A stretch of DNA of 64,000 nt from Aquabacter sediminis (GCF_028863665.1 NZ_JARBFX010000001.1:186001-250000), one strand, 5' to 3'; shown: positions 1 through 10,437, counted from the first letter of the stretch. Translations and numbers: made by a program. The notes: generated by a model from the letters alone, not told the origin.

Positions 1-204
1 TTGATCCGCAAGTGCGAGACGGCCGATACGGGCGACATCGTCGTGGCCCTGGTGGATGACGAGGAAGCCACCTTGAAGCGCCTGCGCAAGAAGGGGGCCT
101 CCATTGCTCTGGAGGCCGCCAACCCGTCCTATGAGACCCGAATCTTCGGGCCGGACCGGGTGCGGATCCAAGGGCGCCTGGTGGGCCTGATGCGCCGCTA
201 TTGA
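1..204 (+). CDS. lexA: LexA repressor, C-terminal fragment (5' end outside window)
   Basis: The frame is open from the window edge and gives the last 67 residues of LexA, the SOS-response repressor that cleaves itself when RecA filaments form. The segment holds the end of the S24 peptidase fold. [18 protein letters not shown] carries the catalytic lysine (K in TLKRL), and the tail [20 protein letters not shown] is typical of alphaproteobacterial LexA. The DNA-binding domain and catalytic serine lie upstream of the window, so the TTG at position 1 is not the real start. The lexA/comEC/gltX neighbourhood is familiar in Hyphomicrobiales, but here a large repeat protein separates lexA from comEC. 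Confidence 0.92.
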   Translation: MIRKCETADTGDIVVALVDDEEATLKRLRKKGASIALEAANPSYETRIFGPDRVRIQGRLVGLMRRY

Positions 205-378
205 GGCGTGCGGAAGTCTACAACCGGAGGGCGCACCTCTGCTTTTGACCCGCTGTCCGGGCGGCTGCCTTAGGGGGCGCATGGCTCTTTTTGACCGAGA
301 TCATTGGCACGCCGGTTTTCACTCTTGAGTGACTTGAAACTGGCGAGCCAAACTAGACAGTAACCCCTCAGAAACGCT

Positions 379-3300
379 GTGTGGGGGGCGGGCGTGGTCA
401 ATACTGTCTATGCGACCAAGAATGGGGACATCGTTCAAGGGGATCCCGGCCCGAATATCCTCTACGGCACCGATCAGACGCAGACTGCCAATTATTCCAA
501 CCTGACCATCAATGGGGCAGGCGCCGAAGACACCATATATGGCGCCAGCATGACCGCCTCCAGCGCCTATGGGAATGCGGGGGACGATGTCCTCTACGCC
601 GGCACGTCCACCAACTCATCTTACTATGGCGGCATCGGCAACGACAGCTTCAACGGCGACTCGTCGGTCGGCAACACCTTCTACGGTGACGCCGGCGCCG
701 ACACCTTCAATGGCGGGAACGCAGTGAATGCGACCGTCTATGGGGGCGCCGGAGCCAATGTCTATTATGGCGACAATGCCTCCGGCACCCTCACTTATTA
801 TGGCGGCAATGACGGCAATACGGTTCAGGCGGGTGCCTTGGCGGAGGGCTCCACCCTCAACGCCTCTGGCGGCACCGGCACTGACACCTTCTATGGCAAC
901 ACCGCCCAGGGCGAGGTGACATTTTCCGGCGGAGACGGCAACGATGTCTATTATTCAGGCTCCGCTGCCGATGTCACCATCACCGACAGCTCCGGAACCG
1001 ACAGCCTCTATATTGACGGCACCCAGAACCTCTACACCACCTCAACTGTTGACGACACGCTCACCATTGCCAGCACGGCTCTCGACCAGACGCTGGTGAC
1101 GCAAGGTGTCGAGGATTTCTATTTCAGCGACGGCAATGGGGGCTGGCTGCACTACACCTATGAGGAACTCTCGACGCACACCTTCTACGCGTCGGAGGAC
1201 GGCGAGACGATCAACGGGACCATTGCGGCCGAGACCCTCTACGGCACCAATGAGGACGGGACCGCGCAGTATTCGAACCTGACCATCAATGCAGCCGGCG
1301 GTGACGACACCCTCTATGGCAGCAACATGGTCGCCTCCAGCGCCTATGGCAATGCGGGGAATGACAGCCTTTATGCCGGGACCTCCGTCGATTCCAACTA
1401 TTATGGCGGCACCGGAAACGACACCTTCCACGGCGACAGTGCGCAGAACGCGACCTTTTATGGCGACGGGGTTCTGGACACCTTCCATGCGGACTCGTCG
1501 ACGGACTCCGCCTTCTATGGCGGGGCGGGCATCAGCGTCTTCTATGGCGAGAACGCCACGGGCGCCGTCGAGTTCTATGGTGGGGATGCCGGCAACACCG
1601 TCTATGCCGGCACGCTCGCGAGCGGCAGCCTGAGCGCCTCTGGCGGCGCCGGCACTGACACCTTCTATGGCGACACCGCCGAGGGCGAGGTGACATTTTC
1701 CGGCGGGGACGGCAACGATGTCTATTATGCAGGCTCCGCTGCCGATGTGACCATCACCGACAGCGCCGGCACCGACAGCCTCTATATTGACGGCACCCAG
1801 AACCTCTACACCACCTCAACTGTTGGCGACACGCTCACCATTTCCAGCACGGCTCTCGACCAGACGCTGGTGACGCAAGGTGTCGAGGACTTCTATTTCA
1901 GCGACGGAAATGGGGGCTGGCTCCACTACACCTATGATGAACTCTCGACGCACACCTTCTACGCGTCGGAAGACGGCGAGACGATCAACGGGACCATTGC
2001 AGCCGAGACGTTCTATGGTACCAACGAGGACGGAACCGCACAGTATTCGAACCTGACCATCAACGCAGCCGGCGGAAATGATATCATTTACGGCAGCAAC
2101 ATGGTCGCATCCAGCGCCTATGGCAATGCCGGGGATGATGTTCTTTATGCGGGTACGTCCGATCACTCCCAATATTATGGTGGATCGAACAACGATGAGT
2201 TCTACGCGGGATCGTCCACCTACGGAAGTTTTTACGGCGATGGGGTTATTGACACGTTCAATGCCGAGAATTCGCACAACGGGCACTTCTATGGCGGAGC
2301 AGGCTTAAGCTACTTCTATGGCGGGAACGCCAAGGGCTCTGTTGAATTCTACGGTGGCGATGGCGGCAATCGAGTCTATGCCGATCAGATGGCCAGCGGC
2401 ACAACCCTGAATGCTTATGGCGGCGCGAGCGCAGATCAATTCCATGGCAACGTCTCGCACGGCTTTCTCAATTTCTATGGAGGCGCCGGAAACGACATAT
2501 ATAGCGTGGAAAGCGCCACCAATGTCACCGTTTCCGACAGCAGCGGTATCGATTCAATCTATCTGAAATACGATATAAGCGCGTACACAATCGTCCTCGA
2601 CCCGACTAACAACAATGCAATATCACTCAATACGGCGGGTGACACGGTGGTCGTCTACGCCCAGGGTGTCGAAGATTTTTACTTCCGCATGGGAACGACG
2701 GACATCTCCCATTATACTTATAAAGAGCTGCTGACCCACGAATTCTACGCATCTAAAAACGATCAGACCATCGAGGGCACGCCCGAATCGGACTTGATCT
2801 ACGGCACCAATGCGGACTTTACCGGTGAATATACCGGCCTGACCCTTTACGGGGTAGGCGACAATGACAGCATTTATGGCGGCCTGATGGGCAATTCCGC
2901 CGCCTATGGCGGGGCTGGCAATGACTATCTGGACGGCTCGTCCTCCTACAGCTCCGTCTTCTATGGCGACGAAGGGGATGATCGGATCGAGGGCGGGGGC
3001 GCCGACAATACGTTCTATGGCGGCAACGGCATCGACGAGATTTTCGGCGGCACCTCGGAAGATGGCACCTTCTATGGCGACGGCGGCACCAACACCTTCG
3101 ATGCCGGAAACGCCGTAGGTGTTGTCACTTATTATGCCGGCGACGTGGGCGACATCATCAATGCCAACCAGATCGGCGCAAACACCACGCTGAACGCCTA
3201 TGGCGGCAGCGCCTCCGACCTGTTCAATGCCCAGGGCGCAGCCGGCAGTGTCAATTTCTTTGGTGGGGAAGGCTCGGACGTCTATCACGCCGACACGGCC

Positions 3301-4089
3301 GCCGATGTCACCATCACCGACAGCGGGGGCACAGACAGCCTCTATCTCGACTACAGCTACAGCCGCTACGACTTCACGTTCGACAACGAAATCCAAGCCG
3401 TCAACATGGACGATACTGGCAGCAACCAGAACGTCTATGCCCAGGGCGTCGAGGACTTCTACTTCAGCAACGGCGACGGCACCTACACGCACTACACCTA
3501 TGATGAGCTGGCCTGCTTCCTCCAGGGCACGCTGATCCGCACGCCGGACGGCGAGGTGCCGGTGGAGACCCTGAAGGCCGGTGATCTCGTGCTGACCACC
3601 ACTGGCGAGGCCCGCCCCGTGCTGTGGCTCGGGCGGCGGGCGGTTGAGACCCGCTTCGCCCATCCCCTCACCGCCTTGCCCATCCATATCCGGCCGGATG
3701 CTTTGGGCCGTGGCCTGCCGACGCGCGACCTGCTCGTCTCGCCCGACCACGCCTTCTTCATCGGCGGGATGCTCATCCAGGCGGGGGCGTTGGTGAATGG
3801 GGTGACCATCACCCGGCATCGGGATCTGCCGGAGACCTTCACCTACTATCATGTGGAGCTTCAGGACCACGACCTGATCTATGCGGAGGGCCTGCCCGCC
3901 GAAACCTTCATCGACAATGTGGAACGCGAGACCTTCGACAATGCAGCCGACTTTCCCGGCCGCGCGCGCCCCGCAGTGGAGTTGGACCTGCCGCGCGTGA
4001 AATCCCGCCGCCAAATGCCCAAGGTGCTGGCGCGGGCGCTCGCCGAGCGAACCGCGCGGATGGGGGCCGGGACCGCCCAGGCGGCCTGA
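379..4089 (+). CDS. Large tandem-repeat protein with C-terminal Hint domain
   Basis: A 1236-residue protein, probably cell-surface or secreted. Four tandem units of about 260 residues, rich in YGG-x-GND-like glycine/aspartate motifs reminiscent of RTX calcium-binding repeats, each end in GVEDFYF...HYTY-(D/E/K)EL. A Hint_2-type domain follows: it starts at Cys1046 with CFLQGTLIRTPDGEVPVETL, then KAGDLVLTT and LLVSPDHAFFIGG, and ends near LPAETFIDNVE. In this family Hint domains resemble intein/hedgehog autoprocessing modules, but self-cleavage is not shown here. No classical signal peptide is visible. The start is uncertain: GTG at 379 lacks a ribosome site, while in-frame GTG at 394 follows a G-rich stretch. 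A weak inverted repeat (TCACTC/GAGTGA, 319-332) lies upstream. The position between lexA and comEC suggests a later insertion. Confidence 0.85.
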   Translation: MWGAGVVNTVYATKNGDIVQGDPGPNILYGTDQTQTANYSNLTINGAGAEDTIYGASMTASSAYGNAGDDVLYAGTSTNSSYYGGIGNDSFNGDSSVGNTFYGDAGADTFNGGNAVNATVYGGAGANVYYGDNASGTLTYYGGNDGNTVQAGALAEGSTLNASGGTGTDTFYGNTAQGEVTFSGGDGNDVYYSGSAADVTITDSSGTDSLYIDGTQNLYTTSTVDDTLTIASTALDQTLVTQGVEDFYFSDGNGGWLHYTYEELSTHTFYASEDGETINGTIAAETLYGTNEDGTAQYSNLTINAAGGDDTLYGSNMVASSAYGNAGNDSLYAGTSVDSNYYGGTGNDTFHGDSAQNATFYGDGVLDTFHADSSTDSAFYGGAGISVFYGENATGAVEFYGGDAGNTVYAGTLASGSLSASGGAGTDTFYGDTAEGEVTFSGGDGNDVYYAGSAADVTITDSAGTDSLYIDGTQNLYTTSTVGDTLTISSTALDQTLVTQGVEDFYFSDGNGGWLHYTYDELSTHTFYASEDGETINGTIAAETFYGTNEDGTAQYSNLTINAAGGNDIIYGSNMVASSAYGNAGDDVLYAGTSDHSQYYGGSNNDEFYAGSSTYGSFYGDGVIDTFNAENSHNGHFYGGAGLSYFYGGNAKGSVEFYGGDGGNRVYADQMASGTTLNAYGGASADQFHGNVSHGFLNFYGGAGNDIYSVESATNVTVSDSSGIDSIYLKYDISAYTIVLDPTNNNAISLNTAGDTVVVYAQGVEDFYFRMGTTDISHYTYKELLTHEFYASKNDQTIEGTPESDLIYGTNADFTGEYTGLTLYGVGDNDSIYGGLMGNSAAYGGAGNDYLDGSSSYSSVFYGDEGDDRIEGGGADNTFYGGNGIDEIFGGTSEDGTFYGDGGTNTFDAGNAVGVVTYYAGDVGDIINANQIGANTTLNAYGGSASDLFNAQGAAGSVNFFGGEGSDVYHADTAADVTITDSGGTDSLYLDYSYSRYDFTFDNEIQAVNMDDTGSNQNVYAQGVEDFYFSNGDGTYTHYTYDELACFLQGTLIRTPDGEVPVETLKAGDLVLTTTGEARPVLWLGRRAVETRFAHPLTALPIHIRPDALGRGLPTRDLLVSPDHAFFIGGMLIQAGALVNGVTITRHRDLPETFTYYHVELQDHDLIYAEGLPAETFIDNVERETFDNAADFPGRARPAVELDLPRVKSRRQMPKVLARALAERTARMGAGTAQAA
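406..3510 (+). repeat. Four tandem ~780-bp coding repeats
   Basis: Units start at about 406, 1183, 1957 and 2743, giving periods of 777, 774 and 786 bp. The unit starts are the codons for VYATKNG, FYASEDGETINGT (twice) and FYASKNDQTIEGT. The last ~290 bp of units 1 and 2 are nearly identical at the DNA level (compare 905-1200 with 1682-1974, about a dozen differences by eye). Units 3 and 4 have diverged, and parts of unit 3 are visibly more AT-rich. This pattern suggests recent duplication of unit 1/2 by unequal recombination. Confidence 0.88.
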
Positions 4090-4162
4090 GGCGCGTCGGC
4101 TGGCGCCAGTGAATGGCGAGGGTCTGGTCGGCCTTCTCCGTGGCACAGGTGGAGACGGCCTG

Positions 4163-6460
4163 TCAGCGGTCGCCGGCCAGCGCATCCTCCCGCGCCCCCG
4201 CCATGGCGTCCCCGACGGGCTCGTCCGCGCGCTCCACGGCGGGGGGAAGACGGGGCATCCAGGGGCGGTCCGTGTGTGACGGCCGGCTCGGCACCGACAG
4301 CCATGCGCCGTCGGGAGCGCGGCGAAGGCCGAGGGTGCCGCTCGCTTCCAGTTCGGCCGGGGTGAACACGCGCGCCGCACAGGCACCAGGGGGGCGGTGC
4401 GGGCTCACCACCATCTGCGCCGTGCGGCAGGCGACGGGAAGGCCGTCGGCACGGCGCACCAGAGCAAGCGTGCCCCCGCCCGGTAAGGGGGCGGTGCAGA
4501 GGCTGCGCGTGCAGCGAAAGGCGGCGGCAAGGCTCCGGTCGGTCGCCTTGCGCAAATCGCCGTCCCGCGCCAGCCATTGTTCGGCCAGGAAGCGGTTGCT
4601 GCCCGCGCCGGCGATGGAAAACGCTCCGTCCGGCCCGCGCACCGCTACGGTGCGCGCGTCGGGGGCCACCAGCACGTCGAAGCGCGGCGCGGGACCGGCG
4701 AGAAGCACCGCGCCCAACGCCGGCAGCAGGGCAAACATCGTCAGAGTGCCGCGCAAAAGGCACGCGCTGGCCAGTGCGAGGGCTGCGAGGCCCGCCGACC
4801 CCGCGCCGATCACCTGCGTGCGCACGTCCGCGCCCGGCAGCGCGGCCACCCGGTCAGAGACCGCAAGCATGATGTCGATCCCCGCGCCCATGATCGGCCA
4901 GGCGAGGCTGTCCCAGCCAAAGGGCAGGAGCAGCACGCCCAGCAGCCCGAACGGCATTACGAGGGCCGAGACGGCCGGCATGGCCAAGAGGTTGGCAAGG
5001 AGGCCATAGGGGGCAAGGCGCTGAAAATGCATGGCGCCGAACGGGGCCGTGGCGAGCCCCGCCACCAGCGAGGTGAAGGCCAGCGCGCCGAAGAAGGCGA
5101 GCACCTTCAGCAGCAGGCGCGCGGCAGGATGTTCGGCCGGGGCGCGGGCAAAAAGCGGGCGCGCCCGCTCATAGGCGGCCACCAGGGCCAGGGTGGCCGC
5201 GAACGACATCTGGGTGCCCGGATCGAGCACGGAGACTGGGGAGAGCGCCAGCACGAGGACGCCCGCCACCGCCACGGTGCGCAGGTTCAGCGCCGCCCGT
5301 CCGATCACGATCCCCAGCAGCACCACCGCCGCCATGATGAAGGAGCGCTGCGCCGGCTCGTCATTGCCCGAGAGGGCGAGATAGCCGGCGCTGCCCAGAA
5401 GCGCGACGCCCGCCGCCATGGACTTCACCGGAAACGCCAGCGCGAGCGGCGGGAACAAGGCCAGCCCCCCGCGCACCAGGGCGAACAGGGTGCCGGCCAC
5501 CATGGCCATGTGCAGGCCGGAGATGGACAGCACATGGGTGAGCCCCGACTGGCGCATGCTGTCCTCCACCTGCGGCGCGATGGAGGCGCGCTCGCCGGTG
5601 ACGAGCGCCACCGCAATATCCGCCGACGGGCCGGACAACACCGCCCGGATGCGCGCGGCGAGCGCCTCCCGCACGCCCGCGATCATCGCCGCCGCCTTCA
5701 CCGAAACGGGCGGAGGCGTGTCGAGGCGGGCGGGTCGGGGGCGCCCGAGGCCGAACCCCACGGCACCGATGCCCTCGAACCAGGGCTTGCGGCCGAAATC
5801 ATGGGCGCCCGGCATGGCCGGCCCCAAGGGCGGCAGCAGGCGGGCCAATTGGGTCACGGGGCTGCCCTCCGGCGGGGCGGAGCCCCGTGGCAGGGACAGG
5901 CGCACCCGCTGCGGCACGACCGGCAGGTCGCGCCCCTGCGCCCCGGTCACATAGAGCACCACCCGGTCAGCGGTGGCGCGCCGTTCGCGCGCTTCCACAT
6001 AGCCGGACAGGCGCACCGGCCCGTCCGGCGGCAGGATGACCGGATGGGCGATGCGCGCGGTCTGGGCGGTGGCGATGAAAAACCCGCAGGAGAAGGCCGC
6101 CGCGACGCAGAGGACCGCGAAGGAAACGGCATGGGCGCGGGCGAGTGCCGCAAGGCCGAGCACCACCGACAGAGCGGTGGCAGAAGCCCAGAGCGCGGGT
6201 TCCCGGTCGGCACCGAAATAGGCGAGGATGCCGCATACATAGGCGACCGGCAGCCACAGCACCAGCCGGCCCGATCCCGCCTCGGCCCAGAGGTCCGCCA
6301 GAAGGCGCGCCCGCAGGCGTTCCAGGAGGCCTGCGCCGGGCAAAACGAGGCCAGGCAGCGGCGCAAGCGGACCCACGGCGGCGCGGGCGCGCGACAGCGC
6401 CCGCCCCCTCCGGTCACCGGCCCTGCCCGGCTCCCTTCGCTCGTCCGCCCCCCGATCCAT
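4163..6460 (-). CDS. comEC: ComEC/Rec2 family DNA-uptake channel protein
   Basis: A 765-residue polytopic inner-membrane protein of the ComEC/Rec2 family, which moves single-stranded DNA across the inner membrane during transformation. A short N-terminal region is followed by a DUF4131-like OB-fold segment (about residues 60-230) and the Competence domain, with the hallmark [20 protein letters not shown], the [15 protein letters not shown] motif and [16 protein letters not shown]-terminal soluble part of about 150 residues remains, but no metallo-beta-lactamase HxHxDH motif, as is common in Hyphomicrobiales. It diverges from gltX (111-bp gap). Whether the organism is transformable cannot be told from this gene alone. 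Confidence 0.9.
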   Translation of the reverse strand: MDRGADERREPGRAGDRRGRALSRARAAVGPLAPLPGLVLPGAGLLERLRARLLADLWAEAGSGRLVLWLPVAYVCGILAYFGADREPALWASATALSVVLGLAALARAHAVSFAVLCVAAAFSCGFFIATAQTARIAHPVILPPDGPVRLSGYVEARERRATADRVVLYVTGAQGRDLPVVPQRVRLSLPRGSAPPEGSPVTQLARLLPPLGPAMPGAHDFGRKPWFEGIGAVGFGLGRPRPARLDTPPPVSVKAAAMIAGVREALAARIRAVLSGPSADIAVALVTGERASIAPQVEDSMRQSGLTHVLSISGLHMAMVAGTLFALVRGGLALFPPLALAFPVKSMAAGVALLGSAGYLALSGNDEPAQRSFIMAAVVLLGIVIGRAALNLRTVAVAGVLVLALSPVSVLDPGTQMSFAATLALVAAYERARPLFARAPAEHPAARLLLKVLAFFGALAFTSLVAGLATAPFGAMHFQRLAPYGLLANLLAMPAVSALVMPFGLLGVLLLPFGWDSLAWPIMGAGIDIMLAVSDRVAALPGADVRTQVIGAGSAGLAALALASACLLRGTLTMFALLPALGAVLLAGPAPRFDVLVAPDARTVAVRGPDGAFSIAGAGSNRFLAEQWLARDGDLRKATDRSLAAAFRCTRSLCTAPLPGGGTLALVRRADGLPVACRTAQMVVSPHRPPGACAARVFTPAELEASGTLGLRRAPDGAWLSVPSRPSHTDRPWMPRLPPAVERADEPVGDAMAGAREDALAGDR

Positions 6461-6571
6461 GCGGCGCGTTCCTTCGGGTGTGCGCCTATGCTACATGGGC
6501 GCCCATCCTGCGCCAGCCGTCCGTTTCGGGCGGTCGCGGCGCGCCCTGGAACTCTCCTCCGGCCGAGCCTG

Positions 6572-7987
6572 ATGTCCGACATCGTCACCCGTTTTGCTCC
6601 CTCCCCCACCGGCTTCCTGCACATTGGCGGCGCCCGCACGGCTCTGTTCAACTGGCTCTATGCCAAGGCCAAGGGCGGCCGGATGCTGCTGCGCATCGAG
6701 GATACGGACCGCCAGCGCTCCACCACGGAAGCCATCGATGCCATCATCGACGGCCTGCGCTGGATGGGCATCGATTGGGATGGCGACGTCATCTACCAGT
6801 TCGCCCGGGCAGAGCGGCACCAGGCGGCGGTGGCTGAGATGCTGGCGCGCGGCAATGCCTATCCCTGCTTCGCGACGCCTGAAGAGCTGGACGAGATGCG
6901 CGAGACCGCCCGCAAGGAAGGCCGTCCGCCGCGCTATGACGGCCGCTGGCGCGATCGTGATCCCTCCGAATTCCCCACCGACCGCAAACCCGTCATCCGC
7001 CTGAAGGCCCCGCGCGAGGGCGAGACGGTGATCGAGGACATGGTGCAGGGCACCGTCACCTTCCCCAACAAGGACCTGGACGACCTGGTCCTGCTGCGCT
7101 CCGATGGCACCCCCACTTACATGCTGGCGGTGGTGGTTGATGACCATGACATGGGCGTCACCCACATCATCCGGGGCGACGACCACCTCACCAATGCGGC
7201 CCGCCAGACCCAGATCTACCGGGCGCTCGGCTGGGATGTGCCGGCCATGGCGCACATTCCCCTGATCCACGGGCCGGATGGCGCCAAGCTCTCCAAGCGC
7301 CATGGCGCGCTGGGGGTCGATGCCTATCGCGACATGGGCTATCTGCCGGCGGCGCTGCGCAACTATCTGGTGCGGCTCGGCTGGAGCCATGGCGACCAGG
7401 AGGTCTTCTCCACCGCCGAGATGGTGGAGCATTTCGACCTGGACAAGGTGGGCCGCTCGGCCGCCCGGTTCGACTTTGCCAAGCTCGAAAACCTCAATGG
7501 CCAGTATATGCGCGCCACCCCGGACGCGGAATTGCTGGAGGCGGTGGAGGCCCTGCTGCCCCATCTGCCGGACGCGGCCGTGCGCCTGGCCCGAATGACA
7601 CCGGAGCGCCGGGCGCAGCTGCTGGCGGCCATGCCGGGCCTGAAGGAGCGTGCCAAGACCTTGGTGGAGCTGCTGGACAGCGCGGAATTCCTGTTTGCCG
7701 AGCGTCCCTTGCCCATCGAGGAGAAAGCGGCTGCCCTCCTCACCGATGAGGCGCGGGGCCACCTGGCCAAGCTGCTCCCCGCGCTGGAAGCGGCGGAATG
7801 GACCGCCGCCGCGACCGAAGGCGTGGTGCGCGCCTATGCCCAGGAGGCCGGCGTGAAGCTCGGTGCCGTGGCCCAGCCGCTGCGCGCGGCCCTTACGGGG
7901 CGGACCACCTCGCCGCCCATTTTCGACGTGCTCACCGTGCTCGGCCGCGCGGAGAGCCTCGCGCGGCTGAAGGACCAGGCGGCGTGA
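6572..7987 (+). CDS. gltX: Glutamate-tRNA ligase
   Basis: A 471-residue class I glutamyl-tRNA synthetase that charges tRNA-Glu in the cytoplasm. The start is the ATG giving [20 protein letters not shown], where known GltX proteins begin; the open frame runs much further upstream but only antisense to comEC. The HIGH-type motif is [12 protein letters not shown] and the KMSKS-type motif is KLSKRHG near residue 239. [20 protein letters not shown] is the usual catalytic-core segment, and the C-terminal anticodon-binding helical domain is complete. The stop overlaps the next gene's GTG start (GTGA), so the two are probably translationally coupled. Confidence 0.96.
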   Translation: MSDIVTRFAPSPTGFLHIGGARTALFNWLYAKAKGGRMLLRIEDTDRQRSTTEAIDAIIDGLRWMGIDWDGDVIYQFARAERHQAAVAEMLARGNAYPCFATPEELDEMRETARKEGRPPRYDGRWRDRDPSEFPTDRKPVIRLKAPREGETVIEDMVQGTVTFPNKDLDDLVLLRSDGTPTYMLAVVVDDHDMGVTHIIRGDDHLTNAARQTQIYRALGWDVPAMAHIPLIHGPDGAKLSKRHGALGVDAYRDMGYLPAALRNYLVRLGWSHGDQEVFSTAEMVEHFDLDKVGRSAARFDFAKLENLNGQYMRATPDAELLEAVEALLPHLPDAAVRLARMTPERRAQLLAAMPGLKERAKTLVELLDSAEFLFAERPLPIEEKAAALLTDEARGHLAKLLPALEAAEWTAAATEGVVRAYAQEAGVKLGAVAQPLRAALTGRTTSPPIFDVLTVLGRAESLARLKDQAA

Positions 7988-8256
7988 GCGAACCGGGGGC
8001 GGCGGATCCGGGCACGGCGGCCGGCCCGTCCCCGGTGCTCGACTTGAGGGGGCTGAAATGCCCCCTGCCCGTCTTGCGCACCCGCAAGGCCTTCGCCAGC
8101 CTTCCAGCGGGGGCCGCCCTGACCGTGCTCTGCACCGACCCCATGTCCGCCATCGACATCCCCCATCTCATGCATGAGACCGGCAATGCGGTGGAGGGGC
8201 GCGAGGTGGCGGACGGGGTGCTCACCTTCCGCCTCCGAAAGGCAGGCGGGAGCTGA
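7984..8256 (+). CDS. TusA-family sulfur carrier protein
   Basis: A 90-residue protein of the TusA/SirA/YeeD family, small carriers that pass persulfide sulfur between proteins (tRNA thiolation, molybdopterin, sulfur oxidation). The family signature [11 protein letters not shown] is present with the active cysteine at residue 26, in [12 protein letters not shown]. The GTG start overlaps the gltX stop and is preferred over an upstream start inside gltX, because that extra sequence only reads gltX in another frame. Which sulfur pathway it serves cannot be told from the neighbours. Confidence 0.85.
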   Translation: MSEPGAADPGTAAGPSPVLDLRGLKCPLPVLRTRKAFASLPAGAALTVLCTDPMSAIDIPHLMHETGNAVEGREVADGVLTFRLRKAGGS

Positions 8257-8268
8257 AGGAGCGTTCAT

Positions 8269-9357
8269 TTGGGAACCCATGCCATGGCCCTGCGGCAGCG
8301 CACGCCCGCCTCCATCGCCAAGGATCTCGCCTTTGAGGCGGTGCGCCTGTCCTATGGTGCGAAGGAAGCCGTGCGCGGGGTGAGCCTGCATCTGCAGCCG
8401 GGCGAGGTCATGTGCCTGCTCGGCCAGTCGGGCTGCGGCAAGACCTCGCTGTTGCGCCTCGCCGCCGGGATCGAGCGGCCGGAATCGGGCGTGGTGCGGA
8501 TCGACGGGCAGGAAATGGCCGGCCCCTCCGTGTTTGTGCCGCCCGAGCAGCGGGGCGTCGGGCTGGTCTTCCAGGACTATGCCCTCTTCCCCCATTTGAC
8601 CAATCTCCAGAATGTGATGTTCGGCCTTGCCCGACTCGGCCGTTCCGAGGCGGAGAGCGAGGCGCGCCGGGCGCTGGAGCGGGTGGGCCTGTCCGATGCG
8701 GCGGGGGCCTATCCCCATGAATTGTCCGGCGGCCAGCAGCAGCGCATCGCACTGGCCCGGGCGCTCGCCCCGCGCCCGGGCATCCTGTTGCTGGACGAGC
8801 CGTTTTCCGGCCTCGATCGGCGCCTGCGCGACCAGGTGCGGGCCGACACGCTGGGCGTGCTGCGGGATGCCCGCGCCACCTGCATGATCGTCACCCACGA
8901 CCCGGAGGAAGCCATGCGCCTCGCTGACCGGATCGCCTTGGTGCGGGATGGGGAACTGGTGCAGGTGGACCGGCCCGAGGCCCTTTATCGCGATCCGGCG
9001 GACTTGGGCGTCGCTCGTTTCTTCTGCGAACTCAATGAGGTGCCAGGAGTGGTGCGGGGCGGTCGGGTGGAAAGCCTGCTCGGCGCCTTCGCGGCGCCGG
9101 GGCTGCCGGATGGCCCGGCCGTGGTGGCGGTTCGCCCGCAGGGCCTTGCGCTGCGGCCTGCCGGCGAGGGCGCCACGGGCCGCGTGCGCGACCGCCGCTT
9201 CCTGGGAGAGCTTGAGCTCGTGGAGGTATCTCTTGCCGATCACGAGCGCCCGCTGGTGATCCGCCTGCGCCATGCGGGTGACGCAAGGCCAGGCCAGGAT
9301 GTGGGCATCGGCGTTGATCCGGGGGAAGTCCTTGTTTTCGCCTCTTCCGGGTCCTAG
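8269..9357 (+). CDS. Orphan ABC transporter ATPase, FbpC/PotA type
   Basis: A 362-residue nucleotide-binding subunit. Walker A is GQSGCGKTS, the Q-loop lies in VFQDYALFPHLTN, the signature is [15 protein letters not shown], Walker B is ILLLDEPFSGLD and the switch histidine is in MIVTHDPEEAMR. The ~120-residue C-terminal extension with VAVRPQGLAL looks like the TOBE domain of ferric-iron, spermidine or sulfate importers. TTG at 8269 has a good GAAGGAG site 7 nt upstream; ATG at 8284 is the alternative. No permease or binding-protein gene is adjacent, so its partners must be encoded elsewhere and the substrate is unknown. Confidence 0.85.
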   Translation: MGTHAMALRQRTPASIAKDLAFEAVRLSYGAKEAVRGVSLHLQPGEVMCLLGQSGCGKTSLLRLAAGIERPESGVVRIDGQEMAGPSVFVPPEQRGVGLVFQDYALFPHLTNLQNVMFGLARLGRSEAESEARRALERVGLSDAAGAYPHELSGGQQQRIALARALAPRPGILLLDEPFSGLDRRLRDQVRADTLGVLRDARATCMIVTHDPEEAMRLADRIALVRDGELVQVDRPEALYRDPADLGVARFFCELNEVPGVVRGGRVESLLGAFAAPGLPDGPAVVAVRPQGLALRPAGEGATGRVRDRRFLGELELVEVSLADHERPLVIRLRHAGDARPGQDVGIGVDPGEVLVFASSGS

Positions 9358-9427
9358 TGTCGCCGTTCGAAACGGGAGGGACGGCGCCGCCGCCTCCAAT
9401 CATAAGAGTTCTCACGGAGGGTGAGTG

Positions 9428-9667
9428 ATGGGTTCGATGAGCATCTGGCACTGGATCGTGGTGCTGGTCGTGGTGCTCCTGCTGTTCGGGCGCGGCAAGA
9501 TTTCCGACCTGATGGGCGACGTGGCCAAGGGCATCAAGTCGTTCAAGAAGGGCATGGCCGAGGACGACTCCACGCCGCCCAGCCAGACCCCGACCGCTCC
9601 TGAAGCGCCGCGGAACATCCCGCACCAGACCACCCCCGCGCCCGAGGCCGAGAAGAAGCCGGTCTGA
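9428..9667 (+). CDS. tatA: Sec-independent protein translocase subunit TatA
   Basis: A 79-residue protein with one N-terminal membrane helix ([16 protein letters not shown]), the conserved FG hinge, an amphipathic helix ([20 protein letters not shown]) and a variable acidic/proline-rich tail. TatA oligomerises to form the translocation pore for folded twin-arginine proteins in the inner membrane. ATG at 9428 sits 7 nt after GGAGG; the GTG one codon earlier is less likely. It is first of a tatABC set, and several likely Tat substrates occur in this window (for example the GGCT-fold protein and one ABC binding protein). Confidence 0.94.
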   Translation: MGSMSIWHWIVVLVVVLLLFGRGKISDLMGDVAKGIKSFKKGMAEDDSTPPSQTPTAPEAPRNIPHQTTPAPEAEKKPV

Positions 9668-9726
9668 TCGCGGTTTCGTCACCAAGGCAGGGAGGGCGGC
9701 CTAAAGCCGCCGGCGGGTAGCCTCCT

Positions 9727-10437
9727 ATGTTCGACATCGGCTGGTCTGAGCTGATGCTGATCGGCGTCGTTGCGCTGATTGTCATCGGCCCCAAGGAGCT
9801 GCCCTCCGTGCTGCGCACGGTGGGGCGGACGGTTACAAAGGTCCGCCGCATGGCGGGCGAGTTCCAGGGCCAGTTCCAGGATGCCCTTAGGGAAGCGGAG
9901 CTGTCCGAAGTCCGCAAGGAAATCGGCGACATCGCGGACGGTGCGCGCAAGACCTTCCCCGGCACCGAGGTGTTCGACCCTCTGCGCTCCATACGCGAGG
10001 AGATCCGCTCGACCGTGACCGGCATTGCCGCGCCTGCCGCAGCGGCGACCGCCGCCGTTTCCACGGCGGATGCGGCGCCCACCGTGCCGGTCACGTCCGA
10101 GCCGGCGGCCCCGGTGGCGCCCGACCCGCTTCAGGCGGTGCGCGACGAGATCCGCGCCGCGGTGGAAAAGGGCGTCAATCCCCCGGGCACCCTCTCCGCC
10201 CCGGTTTCCGAGCCGCTCATTGCCCAGCCGCTCATTCCACTTCCCGAGCCGCCCCTCGACCCGGTGTTCAATTTCCCCGAAGCGGCGCCCCTCGAGGCCC
10301 CGCGCTCCGTCGCGGCCCTGCCCGATGCGCCGGCGGAGAGCGCTCCTGCTGCGCCCGCCTCTCCCACCCCGTCCGAGGCGGCCGAAGCGCCCGAGGCGGC
10401 TGATCCTCAGACTCAAAGGCCCGGACATTCCGCATGA
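9727..10437 (+). CDS. tatB: Sec-independent protein translocase subunit TatB
   Basis: A 236-residue protein that starts with the TatB hallmark MFDIGWSELMLIGVVALIVIGPKELP, a single membrane helix and then a glutamate/proline hinge. An amphipathic charged helix follows (about residues 35-90). The long C-terminal tail (residues 95-236), rich in alanine and proline, is low-complexity and typical of alphaproteobacterial TatB. TatB forms the signal-peptide receptor with TatC. Its stop overlaps the tatC start as ATGA, so translation is probably coupled. Confidence 0.95.
   Translation: MFDIGWSELMLIGVVALIVIGPKELPSVLRTVGRTVTKVRRMAGEFQGQFQDALREAELSEVRKEIGDIADGARKTFPGTEVFDPLRSIREEIRSTVTGIAAPAAAATAAVSTADAAPTVPVTSEPAAPVAPDPLQAVRDEIRAAVEKGVNPPGTLSAPVSEPLIAQPLIPLPEPPLDPVFNFPEAAPLEAPRSVAALPDAPAESAPAAPASPTPSEAAEAPEAADPQTQRPGHSA

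Noticed and set aside
2623-4386. 587-codon minus-strand frame opposite the repeat/Hint gene
   Set aside because: No recognisable domain, no ribosome site; the sense gene is clearly coding.
4577-6571. A very long open frame that runs antisense to comEC into gltX
   Set aside because: Only its last part (from ATG 6572) is gltX; the upstream part is the high-GC shadow of comEC with Arg/Gly/His-rich, low-complexity sequence.
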